Shown here piece after piece: positions 7,149 to 14,802 of a stretch of 53,165 nucleotides of DNA; positions within the stretch are counted from its first letter, which is position 1, and every line of letters begins with the position of its first letter. This DNA comes from Syntrophaceae bacterium UBA6112. Its GTDB lineage: Bacteria > Desulfobacterota > Syntrophia > Syntrophales > UBA5619. Under the pieces are notes generated by a model, which was not told the origin of the DNA, made no database searches, and saw only the letters and a program-made list of their open reading frames with translations. The DNA lies in assembly GCA_002423465.1 (NCBI GenBank), contig DIWG01000013.1:1-53165 (forward strand). Reading direction: 5' to 3'. Both the position numbers and the translations under genes were made by a program.

Positions 7149-8849
7149 ATGGCTGCAAAAATGGTAAGTGCGGGCCAACTCGCCGCCGATGCATTAAAGG
7201 AACTGGGTGTGGACCAGGTGTTCTTCCTTGCCGGTGGACACACCTACTCATTGCAGGAGGGGCTTAAGAACAACGGCGTGCGTATGCTTGCCACCCGTCA
7301 CGAGCAGGCGGCGGTGTTTATGGCCGAAGCCTGGGGGAGGATGACGAGAAAGCCAGGGATTGCCATGGTAACCGCCGGTCCGGGGTTCACCAATGCGCTG
7401 ACGCCTATCGCCAACGCCCGAATGGCCAACTCGCCGCTTCTCCTTATTGCCGGCGTCGTGGGACTTGGAGCCTGTGAAAAACTCGACCTGCAGGATATGA
7501 TACAGTGGCCGGTTATCGCGCCAATGGTAAAACGCGCCTTCGTATGCCAGAAGGCCGATCGAATCAAGGAATTTGTGGATATGGCATACCGGACATGTAT
7601 CACCGGAAGGCCTGGGCCTGTATATTTGGAAATCCCGGTGGACGTGGGTAACACCATGGTGGACCCCGATACTGTTAAAAAGGTGAGACTCTTGCCGGAA
7701 ACCCGCGTCGTTGACCTCGCGAAGGCGGCAACCATGGTTGAAATGTTCATGCCGGCCAAGCGGCCGATCGTCATCGCCGGCAGCGGTGCCTATTATTCGG
7801 AAGCCGGTGACGAGCTGGTCAAATTTATAGAGAAAACCGGCGCGCCGATTTTCACGGCCACGCAGGGTCGCGGGGTGGTGTCGGATGCGCATCCGCTCTG
7901 CTTTGAATCCTCCCTCATGATACGCCCGGGATGCGCCGGTTTCGCCAATATGAACGCCGACCTTATTGTGCTGCTGGGAAACAGAATCAGCCTCTACTAT
8001 GGTTGCGGCGATTTCCTGTGCTCCGACGCGAAATACATCCAGGTGGACGTCGAGCCCGAGGAGATCGGCAGGAACCATTTCGTGGACCTTCCCGTGGTCA
8101 GCGACGTAAGGGAATTGATGAGAGAGTGCAACCGTATCGTGGATGCAAAGAAGTACGGAGACGTGTTGAAAAAGCGTTTCGAGCCGTGGGTCAAGGAGCT
8201 GCGAAAGACGGAGGAGTCCGTTAAAAACCTTGGCAGGCTCGCCTATGAAAGCGACCAGCATCCCATCCATCCCGCCCGCCTCGCCAAAGAGGTGAATGAT
8301 TTTATGGACCGCGCGGATGACATCGTGATCGGTGATGGCGGTGATACCCAGATCTGGACAAACATTGCACGCACCACGGTAACGCCCGGGCACTACCTGG
8401 AAAGCGGTATTTATGGCTGCCTCGGGGTCGGCATTCCCTACGCGATCGCCGCGAAGCTCCTGTACCCCGGAAAGAGGGTGGTCAACCTGATCGGAGACGG
8501 ATCGGTCGGCTTCAACTTCATGGAGTTCGAGACGGCCATCAGGAAAAAGATACCGGTGGTGATCGTTATCAGCAACGACAAGGGATGGGGGATGATCCGC
8601 CACAGCCAGAACATCAAACTCGGCCATTCAATCGAAGAGGGAGCGGAGATCGGCAACGTCGAATACCATAAAATCGTGGAGTCGATGGGCGGTGTCGGCA
8701 TACTGGTCGAAAAGGTCGAAGAGATCCGTCCGGCGCTCGAAAAAGCGTTCGCGTCGGGTAAAACGTGCTGTGTCAACGTTTTGACCGATCCAACCGTGAT
8801 GAGTCCCGGGGCCATGGCCCTTGCGATGATCGGCGGTTACAAGGTGTAA
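7149..8849 (+). CDS. Thiamine diphosphate-dependent enzyme (acetolactate synthase/2-oxoacid decarboxylase superfamily)
   Basis: A 566-residue ThDP enzyme with the three-domain acetolactate synthase layout. The N-terminal Pyr domain carries catalytic E52 in RHEQAAVFMAEAWGR. The middle domain starts near 190. The C-terminal PP domain has the ThDP motif GDGSVGFN (about 449) ending at ISNDKGWG. The family includes acetolactate synthase, benzoylformate and oxalyl-CoA decarboxylases and 2-hydroxyacyl-CoA lyase, and the sequence alone does not decide among them. It leads an apparent three-gene unit with an SDR and a GltS-type carrier, which suggests catabolism of an imported carboxylate instead of valine/isoleucine synthesis. 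No regulatory subunit gene is next to it. The start has an AGGGAGA site. Confidence 0.9.
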   Translation: MAAKMVSAGQLAADALKELGVDQVFFLAGGHTYSLQEGLKNNGVRMLATRHEQAAVFMAEAWGRMTRKPGIAMVTAGPGFTNALTPIANARMANSPLLLIAGVVGLGACEKLDLQDMIQWPVIAPMVKRAFVCQKADRIKEFVDMAYRTCITGRPGPVYLEIPVDVGNTMVDPDTVKKVRLLPETRVVDLAKAATMVEMFMPAKRPIVIAGSGAYYSEAGDELVKFIEKTGAPIFTATQGRGVVSDAHPLCFESSLMIRPGCAGFANMNADLIVLLGNRISLYYGCGDFLCSDAKYIQVDVEPEEIGRNHFVDLPVVSDVRELMRECNRIVDAKKYGDVLKKRFEPWVKELRKTEESVKNLGRLAYESDQHPIHPARLAKEVNDFMDRADDIVIGDGGDTQIWTNIARTTVTPGHYLESGIYGCLGVGIPYAIAAKLLYPGKRVVNLIGDGSVGFNFMEFETAIRKKIPVVIVISNDKGWGMIRHSQNIKLGHSIEEGAEIGNVEYHKIVESMGGVGILVEKVEEIRPALEKAFASGKTCCVNVLTDPTVMSPGAMALAMIGGYKV

Positions 8850-8914
8850 GGATTATACGGGACGGCGAGCGGAATTCCACTCGTTGCCCTGTCATTTTTC
8901 GGGGAAGAATGCTC

Positions 8915-9718
8915 ATGTACGACAATCTGCAAGACAAGACCGTTTTGATTACAGGCGCCGGCAGGCGCGATGGCATAGGATTCGCGACGGGCCAAAAAAT
9001 GGCGTCATGCGGTTGCAATATGGTGCTTGCCGATCTGGATGCCGAGATAGAAGGGCTGAGCGCACTGGCCGGCGAACTCGCGAAGCGATACGGAGTCTCG
9101 GTCATCCCGCTGGGGCTTGATGTCACCTCGCAGGAGTCAGTGGATGCCATGGTGCGTGAGTTGAAAAAGACGGTGTCCCGAGTCGATGTGCTCGTCAATA
9201 ACGCAGGGGCCGCGCTGGGGGTCCCCAGCGCCGTACACACCTACGACGACGCCGCCTGGATGAAGACGTTTGAAATCAATTTTCACGGCGTTTACCGGGT
9301 CTCGAAGGCGATCCTTCCGCTCATGTTCGGAGGTGATGCGGGCATTATCAACATGGCGTCGAAGGCTGGAAAGTCGCCCCTGCCGTTCAACGGCGCTTAC
9401 GCGTGTGCCAAGGCTGCGGTGATAACCCTCACCAAGGTCATGGCGAAGGAGCTGGCTTCTTTCCACATTCGGGTCAATGCTATATGTCCGGGCCTGATCA
9501 TGACGGGGCTCCAGAAATGGCGGCTTGATCTTGAGGCCCAGTGGTTCGAAACGACACCGGAAGAGCGTGAAAAGGATATATCGAAGGAGATACCCCTTGG
9601 GTATTTCGCACAGCCCCACGTGGTTGCGGACCTCGTCGCGTTTCTCGCGTCGGCCGAATCGTCCTATATCACCGGTCAGGCGATAAACGTGGACGGCGGG
9701 CAGGTCATGGAGCTGTAA
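8915..9718 (+). CDS. Short-chain dehydrogenase/reductase
   Basis: A 267-residue classical SDR. It has the NAD(P) glycine motif TGAGRRDGIG, NNAGAA, and the catalytic YACAK preceded by the INMASKAG serine segment, and ends with the AINVDGGQVMEL tail typical of FabG-like enzymes. It would oxidise or reduce a hydroxyl/keto pair, probably on the product of the upstream ThDP enzyme. The ATG at 8915 is favoured over one at 8909 because the GGGGAAGA ribosome site then has proper spacing. It is 65 bp downstream of the ThDP gene. Confidence 0.9.
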   Translation: MYDNLQDKTVLITGAGRRDGIGFATGQKMASCGCNMVLADLDAEIEGLSALAGELAKRYGVSVIPLGLDVTSQESVDAMVRELKKTVSRVDVLVNNAGAALGVPSAVHTYDDAAWMKTFEINFHGVYRVSKAILPLMFGGDAGIINMASKAGKSPLPFNGAYACAKAAVITLTKVMAKELASFHIRVNAICPGLIMTGLQKWRLDLEAQWFETTPEEREKDISKEIPLGYFAQPHVVADLVAFLASAESSYITGQAINVDGGQVMEL

Positions 9719-9813
9719 TGGCGGGATGAAATCCAGGTAAGCGCTGACAGCAGCGCTGTGGAACGCGCCGTTCAGATACGGATCAATCAAACAACAACAG
9801 CGGAGGTGTCTCG

Positions 9814-11181
9814 ATGAATATTCCCTTTCCTTTTGAACCGCTCCTGTGTTTCGGATGGCTCGGCATCATGATGCTTGCGGGAATCGTGCTCAGGGCGAAA
9901 CTCACCTTTTTCCAGCGGTTCCTTATTCCCAGTTGTCTCATCGGCGGCATGATCGGCATTGTCCTGCTTCATCTCGGCGTCATGAAGGTTTCCCCGTCGA
10001 TGCTTGAAACTTTCGCCTACCACCTGTTCATCATCTCCTTCATATCGCTCGGGCTCACTCCGGGCGAAAAGTCGGAGAAACCCGGGAGCGGCAAAGATAT
10101 CGTGCGCGGCGCCGTGTGGATGGCGCTCATCGAGGGAATCACGCTGCCCCTTCAGGCGCTCATCGGCGGGGGTGTTGTTATTGTATACGGTCTTTTCGGT
10201 TCGGAGCTTTTCCCCACATTTGGTTTCCTTGCGCCGCTCGGGTTTACCGAAGGACCGGGGCAAGCACTTTCAATCGGCAAGGTCTGGGAACAGCCGGAAT
10301 TCGGTTTTCAGTTCGCCGCCACAATCGGCCTGGCCTTCGCGGCGGCGGGATATATCGCAGCGTTTCTTGTCGGGGTCCCGCTGTGCAATCGCGGCATCCG
10401 CAAGGGGCAGGCGGTAAACGCTCCCCGCGCGTTACCGCGTGCGTTTTTACGGGGCCTTTCGGGAAAGGATGAACCCAAAGAATCGGCGGGGCTCCAGACA
10501 ACGCATTCCGGCAATGTCGACACGCTGGCCTTCCATCTGTCACTGGTGGGGCTGGTGTACATCCTCACTTACGCGCTGATCGAATTCGCGGCCGGAATGA
10601 TGCAGCCCAAGATGGCCGACATGCTCTGGGGCTTTTTCTTTTTCGCGGGGCTCTTTGTGGCGCTCTTGGTGCGCTTCGTAATGACAAAAATCGGCGTGAT
10701 TCATACCGTTGACCGCGGCATCCAGAGAAGGATTACCGGCTGGTCGGTGGATTTCCTCATCGTCTCCACAGTTATGGCGATTCAGCTTGTGGTGCTGTGG
10801 GATTATATTGTGCCGGTGCTCCTCATTTCAATATTGTGCACGGTGGCAACCACCATGGTGATCGTATACCTTGGCAACCGCATCTGGTCGAACAACCTCG
10901 AACGTATGGTGGCGATGTATGGCACGTGCACGGGCACGGTGTCCACGGGTCTTTTGCTGCTTCGGATCGTGGACCCCGAGTTCAAAACCCAGACCGCGCT
11001 GGAACTCGGCCTTATGAACATCTTTGTCGCGCCCATCGTGCTGGGCGCCATGCTTATGGTGAGCGCGCCGCTTCTCTGGAACTGGAGTCTTGGTTTCACC
11101 ATGCTGATGTTTCTGATCATGATGGTTGCGTGTCTGGCGGCGATCAAGCTCCTGAATATGTGGGGGCCGAAAAGGGCTTAA
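9814..11181 (+). CDS. GltS-type sodium:carboxylate symporter
   Basis: A 455-residue integral membrane protein resembling the sodium/glutamate symporter family. It has about ten hydrophobic segments, the GFTEGPGQALSIGKVWE re-entrant-like motif near residue 145, and a long cytoplasmic loop (about 190-235) before the second half. The strong GGAGGTG ribosome site fixes the start. Its position after the ThDP enzyme and SDR suggests it imports the carboxylate those enzymes use; glutamate itself is not implied. Confidence 0.85.
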   Translation: MNIPFPFEPLLCFGWLGIMMLAGIVLRAKLTFFQRFLIPSCLIGGMIGIVLLHLGVMKVSPSMLETFAYHLFIISFISLGLTPGEKSEKPGSGKDIVRGAVWMALIEGITLPLQALIGGGVVIVYGLFGSELFPTFGFLAPLGFTEGPGQALSIGKVWEQPEFGFQFAATIGLAFAAAGYIAAFLVGVPLCNRGIRKGQAVNAPRALPRAFLRGLSGKDEPKESAGLQTTHSGNVDTLAFHLSLVGLVYILTYALIEFAAGMMQPKMADMLWGFFFFAGLFVALLVRFVMTKIGVIHTVDRGIQRRITGWSVDFLIVSTVMAIQLVVLWDYIVPVLLISILCTVATTMVIVYLGNRIWSNNLERMVAMYGTCTGTVSTGLLLLRIVDPEFKTQTALELGLMNIFVAPIVLGAMLMVSAPLLWNWSLGFTMLMFLIMMVACLAAIKLLNMWGPKRA

Positions 11182-11528
11182 CCGGCAGAATGAATATTCC
11201 CTGTTTGAAAACGATGGCTTGAAGCCTTCACAATCGAAACCCTTGTCGCATAACCTTGAAACGTGTGCCGGTTGTATTCCGCCGCTTGCGGGTTTTCTGA
11301 ATGCGCCGAGAACCGAATATTTCGCCACACAATCACATGGTGCTGCCAACCCCGGTATCGGTGATGTATTTTCTCTTTGACTGTGCTATGGAAGTCGGCC
11401 TGCTTCGTGCAGTGCCGTCGCCGACGGGTCCCCGACGGCCGGCGGGCCGCTCCGAAAACGGGCTTCGAAGGTAAACGTCCGGGAGCATGAACCCAGGGGA
11501 GTCGACGAAACGACGGAAAGAGACTGAG
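11182..11528. other. Intergenic region with a GC-rich hairpin
   Basis: 347 bp between the GltS-type gene and yqaA. It contains a stem of GCCGTCG (11414-11420) and CGACGGC (11433-11439) without a T-run. I see no credible gene. The ribosome site GGAAAGAG for yqaA is at its end. Confidence 0.5.
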
Positions 11529-12143
11529 ATGAAATGGATTAGGCGGCTTTACGACTGGGTTCTCCACTGGGCCGAAACCCCTTATGGGGCGGCGGCCCTT
11601 TTCGTTCTCGCCTTTGCGGAGTCGTCCTTCTTTCCCGTGCCGCCCGACGCCCTGCTCATCGCCCTGGTCCTGGGGGCGCCGTCAAAGGCTTTTCGGCTGG
11701 CTCTGACCTGCACGGCAGCCTCCGTGCTGGGGGCCTGCCTCGGCTATGCCATCGGCTACTTCGTCTGGTGGTCGGCGCCGGGGACTTTTTCTCCCGTGGC
11801 CTTGTTTTTCTTCTCCCACATTCCCGGCTTTTCCGTAGATCTCTTCCATCAGATCCAGGGGCTGTTCGAACAGTGGAACTTCTGGATCATCTTCACGGCG
11901 GGCTTCACGCCGATCCCCTACAAGGTTTTCACCGTTTCCGGCGGGGCCTTCGATGTGAACCTGCCCATGTTCCTGATCGCTTCGCTCGTCAGCCGCGGCG
12001 CGCGCTTCTTTCTCGTCGCGCTGCTCATCTGGAAATTCGGGGGACCCATCCGGGACTTCATCGACCGTTACTTCAACTGGCTGGCCATCCTTTTTACGGT
12101 GCTCCTCATCGGCGGCTTTGCGGTCATCAAGTACGTCCTGTGA
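11529..12143 (+). CDS. yqaA: YqaA-type small membrane protein of the DedA/VTT family
   Basis: A 204-residue membrane protein of the DedA/VTT superfamily. Landmarks are FAESSFFPVPPDALLIAL near residue 27 (the E/P-rich re-entrant motif), GYAIGYFVWW, and FTAGFTPIPYKVFTVSGGAF (the second half-motif), followed by LVSRGARFFL and a C-terminal membrane helix. DedA relatives are linked to lipid transport and membrane integrity; YqaA itself is little characterised. The ATG at 11529 is preferred over an upstream in-frame ATG at 11487 because of the GGAAAGAG site and the match to family start positions. Confidence 0.88.
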   Translation: MKWIRRLYDWVLHWAETPYGAAALFVLAFAESSFFPVPPDALLIALVLGAPSKAFRLALTCTAASVLGACLGYAIGYFVWWSAPGTFSPVALFFFSHIPGFSVDLFHQIQGLFEQWNFWIIFTAGFTPIPYKVFTVSGGAFDVNLPMFLIASLVSRGARFFLVALLIWKFGGPIRDFIDRYFNWLAILFTVLLIGGFAVIKYVL

Positions 12144-12181
12144 GCAGTGCCCGCGAGGGTGAGTGGAACCCCAGGTCCATA

Positions 12182-12206
12182 CAACGGCTCGAATGCCGAG
12201 CCGTTG
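12182..12206 (+). terminator. Strong hairpin after yqaA
   Basis: A perfect 10-bp stem (CAACGGCTCG, 12182-12191; CGAGCCGTTG, 12197-12206) with a five-base loop lies 39 bases after the yqaA stop. There is no T-run, so it may act as a 3' stabiliser or a Rho-assisted terminator. Confidence 0.6.
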
Positions 12207-12286
12207 CGGAAATAATTCCGGTCGCTGTGGGAAGATGATACCCTAACACGGACAGGAGGCCCTGTTCGCCGATCGTCACAATACAA

Positions 12287-12315
12287 TTGTCAATCACCCC
12301 GAAAAAGTGTAAATT
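12287..12315 (+). promoter_or_regulatory. Sigma-70-like promoter of mrfA, possibly leaderless
   Basis: TTGTCA (12287-12292), a 17-base spacer, then TAAATT (12310-12315). A transcript starting about seven bases downstream would begin at or near the mrfA ATG (12322). No ribosome site precedes that ATG, which fits a leaderless mRNA. Confidence 0.5.
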
Positions 12316-12321
12316 CTTCTC

Positions 12322-14688
12322 ATGGCGAAACTGACCCTGGAGGAGTGGCTCGCGCGGGCCGAAAAGGACCGGCGGTTCATGGAGAACGTCCGCGCAATCC
12401 GGCGGATTCCGGCCCGTGCCGGCGTCTTCGCGCCGCACCCGGCTTGGGTCCATCCCTCCCTGAAACAGGTCCTCGCGGCCCGGGGGATCGACCGGCTCTA
12501 CAGCCACCAGGCGAAGGCGGTGGATCTGGTCCGGCAGGGGCAAAGCGTCGTTCTCGTGACGCCGACCGCGAGCGGCAAGACCCTCTGCTACAACCTGCCG
12601 GTCCTGCAGAAGATCCTCGAAGAGCCGGAGACCCGCGCCCTCTACCTCTTTCCCACCAAGGCCCTCGCCCAGGACCAGATGCACGAGATCCACGGCCTGA
12701 TCGGCGAGATGAAGGCCAATATCAAGACCTACACCTACGACGGGGACACCCCCGACGACGCCCGGCAGGCGATCCGGCGGCAGGGACACGTCGTGGTCAC
12801 GAACCCCGACATGCTCCACGCCGGGATCCTCCCCCACCACACGAAGTGGCAGAAGCTCTTCGCGAACCTCCGGTACGTCGTCATCGACGAACTCCACGTC
12901 TACCGCGGCGTCTTCGGCTCCCACCTGACGAACGTGCTTCGGCGGCTCGTCCGGATCTGCCGTTTCTACGGCCGGGACCCGGTCTTCATCTGCTGCTCCG
13001 CCACGGTCGCCAATCCCCGGGAGCACGCGGAGCGGCTCCTGGAGCGCCCCATGGCGCTCATCGACGAGAGCGGGGCGCCGACGGCGGCCAAGACCTTCAT
13101 CCTCTACAACCCGCCCATCGTCAACCGGGAGCTCGGCATCCGCCAGTCCGCCATGACGCCGGCCCGGAAGATGGCCGCGGAGCTGATCGAGAACGACATC
13201 CAGACGATCGTCTTCGCCACCAGCCGCCTCAACGTCGAGGTGCTGACCAAGTACCTGAAGGACCAGTTCGCCAAGGGGAAGCCGGTGGACACCCAGTTCG
13301 TCACGGGCTACCGCGGGGGGTATCTCCCCAATCTCCGCCGGCAGATCGAGGCGGGGCTGCGCCGGCGCGAGGTGATGGGGGTCGTGACCACGAACGCGCT
13401 CGAGCTCGGGATCGACATCGGCGACCTGGAGGCGGCGATCCTCTGCGGCTACCCCGGCTCCATCGCGAGCACATGGCAGCAGGCCGGACGGGCCGGAAGG
13501 CGCACCGGCCGGAGCCTCGCACTCCTGATCGCCCGGAGCTCGCCGCTCGACCAGTTCATCGTGGAGAATCCCGACTACTTCTTCTCCCGCTCGCCTGAGT
13601 TCTGCCGGGTCAACCCGGACAACCTCCTGATCCTGCTCCACCACATCAAGAGCGCCGCCTTCGAGCTCCCCTTCGAGAAGGGGGAGAAGTTCGGCGGGGA
13701 GAACCTGGAGGAGTTGCTCGACTATCTCGAGGGCAAGGGGGTGCTCCACCGCGTCGGCGCCCGCTGGCACTGGTCGGCGGAGAGCTACCCCGCCGACGAG
13801 GTGAGCCTCCGGAGCATCAATCCGGAGAACGTCGTCATCGTCGATGCGACGGATACCGGGAACCATCGGGTCATCGCCGAGGTCGACTGGGACAGCGCCT
13901 TCACCACCGCCCACACCGACGCGATCTACATGATGGAGTCCCAGCAGTACTACGTGGACAAGCTCGATCTGGAGCGGAAAACCGCCTACGTCCACAAGGT
14001 CGAGGCGGACTACTACACCGACGCGATGACCTACACCAACGTCCGGGTGATCGACGCCTTCGCGAAGAAACCGGGGAAGGAGATCCTCGTCGAGCACGGC
14101 GAGGTCCAGGTGGTGAGCAAGGTTGTCGGCTACAAGAAGATCAAATTCTACACGTCCGAGAATCTGGGCTACGGCGACGTGAACCTGCCGGAAAAGGACA
14201 TGCACACGACAAGCTACTGGTTCACGATCCCCCGCAACCGCCTCGCCGGGCTTTCCTATAACCAGGAGGAGATCATCGACGGCCTCTCCGGACTCGCCTA
14301 CAGTCTCCACCATCTGGCGGCGATGACGCTGATGGCGGACCTCCACGACATCGACCGGGCGATCGGGGACAAGAGCGGCGAGTGGTTCGTCCGCAAAGAC
14401 CGGAACTGGCGGACGATCACGGCGACGCCCGGGATGGAGGAGGGCTCGCCCCCGACGACGGACGCCTTCGACCCGACGATCTTTCTGTTCGACGCCTACC
14501 CCGGGGGGATCGGTTTTTCGGATCTGCTCTTCGAACGCCACGACGCGCTGATCGCCTCGGCGCGGCAGCTCATCCGGAACTGCCCGTGCGCCTGCGGCTG
14601 CCCGTCGTGCGTCGGCCCGACCCTCGAGGTCGGTCCCCGGGCGAAGGAGGCAGCTTCGGCAATCCTGGGGCTCATTCGGAGGAAATAG
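12322..14688 (+). CDS. mrfA: DEAD/DEAH-type DNA helicase MrfA (YprA family, DUF1998)
   Basis: A 788-residue superfamily 2 helicase. It has Q-type and Walker A motifs (TPTASGKT, 80-87), a Walker B of DELH near 190, the SATVANP motif III region, and C-terminal helicase motifs (TTNALELGIDIG; QQAGRAGRRTGRS). The DUF1998 tail has four cysteines (NCPCACGCPSCVGP, about 752-765) that bind zinc in this family. In Bacillus subtilis MrfA (YprA) works with the exonuclease MrfB in repair of mitomycin C damage. The matching mrfB lies at 21795 on the same strand but about 7.1 kb away, with unrelated catabolic genes between. Confidence 0.92.
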   Translation: MAKLTLEEWLARAEKDRRFMENVRAIRRIPARAGVFAPHPAWVHPSLKQVLAARGIDRLYSHQAKAVDLVRQGQSVVLVTPTASGKTLCYNLPVLQKILEEPETRALYLFPTKALAQDQMHEIHGLIGEMKANIKTYTYDGDTPDDARQAIRRQGHVVVTNPDMLHAGILPHHTKWQKLFANLRYVVIDELHVYRGVFGSHLTNVLRRLVRICRFYGRDPVFICCSATVANPREHAERLLERPMALIDESGAPTAAKTFILYNPPIVNRELGIRQSAMTPARKMAAELIENDIQTIVFATSRLNVEVLTKYLKDQFAKGKPVDTQFVTGYRGGYLPNLRRQIEAGLRRREVMGVVTTNALELGIDIGDLEAAILCGYPGSIASTWQQAGRAGRRTGRSLALLIARSSPLDQFIVENPDYFFSRSPEFCRVNPDNLLILLHHIKSAAFELPFEKGEKFGGENLEELLDYLEGKGVLHRVGARWHWSAESYPADEVSLRSINPENVVIVDATDTGNHRVIAEVDWDSAFTTAHTDAIYMMESQQYYVDKLDLERKTAYVHKVEADYYTDAMTYTNVRVIDAFAKKPGKEILVEHGEVQVVSKVVGYKKIKFYTSENLGYGDVNLPEKDMHTTSYWFTIPRNRLAGLSYNQEEIIDGLSGLAYSLHHLAAMTLMADLHDIDRAIGDKSGEWFVRKDRNWRTITATPGMEEGSPPTTDAFDPTIFLFDAYPGGIGFSDLLFERHDALIASARQLIRNCPCACGCPSCVGPTLEVGPRAKEAASAILGLIRRK

Positions 14689-14691
14689 CAG
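14682..14691 (+). repeat. 10-bp direct repeat at the mrfA stop (left edge of the inserted block)
   Basis: GAAATAGCAG spans the mrfA stop codon (TAG). The same ten bases occur in the same orientation at 21751-21760, just before mrfB. Rejoining the two copies would place mrfB about 34 bp after mrfA, a normal operon spacing. Ten bases could match by chance over about 100-bp flanks, so the boundary role is tentative. Confidence 0.45.
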
Positions 14692-14736
14692 AAATCTCCA
14701 TCATACCCAAGAAGCTGAATCAGCCCGAGCGTTTAT

Positions 14737-14762
14737 CCCGCGGCTTGCCGCGGGGCAAGCCG
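14737..14762 (+). terminator. GC-rich hairpin downstream of mrfA
   Basis: Two mutually exclusive perfect stems overlap here: CCCGCGG (14737-14743) with CCGCGGG (14748-14754), and CGGCTTGCC (14741-14749) with GGCAAGCCG (14754-14762). Such a structure could terminate mrfA transcription, though there is no T-run. It sits just inside the proposed left edge of the inserted block. Confidence 0.5.
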
Positions 14763-14802
14763 TGACGGAAAACCGAGCGCAGTCTTTTGGAAATGAATCG
14801 CT

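Noticed and set aside
7248..8627. 459-codon minus-strand frame opposite the ThDP gene
   Set aside because: No recognisable features; the ThDP motifs are on the plus strand.
12127..14541. 804-codon minus-strand reading frame opposite mrfA
   Set aside because: It is a product of high GC and skewed codon positions; the plus-strand protein has clear helicase motifs and the antisense product is rich in Arg/Asp/Val-type low-complexity sequence without family features.
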